7,322 nt of DNA from positions 2,703 through 10,024 of the forward strand of contig CAQTPN010000024.1 in NCBI GenBank assembly GCA_948888345.1, in the 5' to 3' direction. Below the pieces are notes generated by a model. The model searched no databases, was not told the origin of the DNA, and was given only the letters and a program-made list of their open reading frames with translations. Of the stretch, positions 6,807 to 7,322 are shown piece after piece (within the stretch, counting starts at the first letter, position 1; every line of letters begins with the position of its first letter). The position numbers and the translations under genes are program-made. The DNA comes from an uncultured bacterium (GTDB taxonomy: Bacteria > Cyanobacteriota > Vampirovibrionia > Gastranaerophilales > Gastranaerophilaceae).

Positions 6807-7322
6807 ATGAGGTATGATGTTATAACCTTATTTCCTGGTATTATTGAGGATTACTGCTCTTATTCAATTATGAAAAGAGGGGTGGAAAAAGGAATAATAA
6901 GCGTAAATACTATAAATCCAAGAGATTTTACCCATGATAAACATAAACGTGTTGATGATACGCCCTATGGCGGTTCAAGCGGGATGGTATTGATGGCACC
7001 GCCTATATATGAGGCGTTTGAAAGTATTGAAAGGCTTACCAATTCTGAATTTATTATGCTTACCCCGCAGGGAGAACCGTATAATCAGAAAATTGTACGT
7101 GAATTATCCTCTAAAAGCCAGTTGATTCTGCTTTGCGGCAGATATGAGGGGTTTGATGAAAGGATAAGGCTCGGTTTAAAGCCAAGAGAAATTTCCTTAG
7201 GAGATTATGTTTTAACAGGGGGCGAGCTCGGTGCACTCTGTATTATGGATAGTGTCTCAAGGCATCTTGAAGGATTTTTAAATAAAGAAGAATCGTCATT
7301 AAATGACAGTTTTTCTGAATTT
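6807..7322 (+). CDS. trmD: tRNA (guanine-37-N1)-methyltransferase TrmD (3' truncated by the window)
   Basis: TrmD uses S-adenosylmethionine to methylate G37 next to the anticodon and so prevents +1 frameshifting. It works as a dimer with a SPOUT trefoil knot. The first 172 residues are present; full-length proteins have about 230-250, so the C-terminal tRNA-binding part lies beyond the edge. Knot and SAM motifs are MLTPQGEPYNQ (84-94), LLCGRYEGFDERI (108-120) and ISLGDYVLTGGELGA (129-143). R152 (in SVSRHLEGFL) and D167 (in NDSF) match the positions of the catalytic Arg and Asp known from E. coli TrmD. The early loop reads YGGSSGM where most relatives have GGGxGM. ATG 6807 has AAAGGA overlapping the rimM stop, with a 6-base T spacer. 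The frame is open to the last base. Confidence 0.95.
   Translation, partial: MRYDVITLFPGIIEDYCSYSIMKRGVEKGIISVNTINPRDFTHDKHKRVDDTPYGGSSGMVLMAPPIYEAFESIERLTNSEFIMLTPQGEPYNQKIVRELSSKSQLILLCGRYEGFDERIRLGLKPREISLGDYVLTGGELGALCIMDSVSRHLEGFLNKEESSLNDSFSEF

Noticed and set aside
1..7322. CRISPR array, insertion sequence, tRNA, rRNA or prophage parts
   Set aside because: I found no regularly spaced repeats, transposase motifs, terminal inverted repeats with target duplications, or cloverleaf-like sequence; nearly all of the window is intact coding DNA.

Overview
The window looks like ordinary chromosomal DNA from an AT-rich bacterium that uses the standard code; the five ORFs that end in the window close with TAA or TAG. 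All protein families are bacterial housekeeping families. The one lineage-specific gene encodes a Lys/Ala-rich protein with an N-terminal 'NNISFG' sequence. Together with the AT-rich codon use, this reminds me of gut Gastranaerophilales (Melainabacteria/Vampirovibrionia, the non-photosynthetic sisters of Cyanobacteria). That assignment is an impression from memory; an AT-rich Firmicute-like organism is not excluded.

Left part (1-2477, minus strand): glyA (serine hydroxymethyltransferase) is followed after 31 bases by a WecA/TagO-type polyprenyl-phosphate GlcNAc-1-phosphate transferase. They probably form one transcript from a promoter at about 2510-2537. Further left, a separate leftward promoter (103-131) appears to drive a gene of which only the first codons lie in the window (ATG at 20-18). 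Its leader can form a hairpin that starts at the predicted +1.

Centre (2478-4467): a compact divergent promoter region of about 100 bases separates glyA from typA (BipA ribosome-associated GTPase, plus strand). An imperfect hairpin with a short T-rich tail follows typA and is a plausible terminator.

Right part (4477-7322, plus strand): a protein of about 595 residues and unknown function is followed by rimM (16S rRNA processing/30S maturation factor) and trmD (tRNA m1G37 methyltransferase, cut by the window edge). rimM and trmD are the usual translation pair, but the common upstream partner rpsP is absent and the unknown gene sits in its place. rimM has no Shine-Dalgarno sequence and is preceded by an extended -10 element placed so that transcription would start at or next to its ATG, so it may be leaderless.

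There is no mobile element, CRISPR array, tRNA or rRNA. I see no clearly new multi-gene system. The most unusual content is the unknown protein, which has two similar Ala/Gly-rich hydrophobic segments, a Lys-rich linker and a Gly/Asp-turn-rich C-terminal half. The possible leaderless start of rimM is the next most interesting point.
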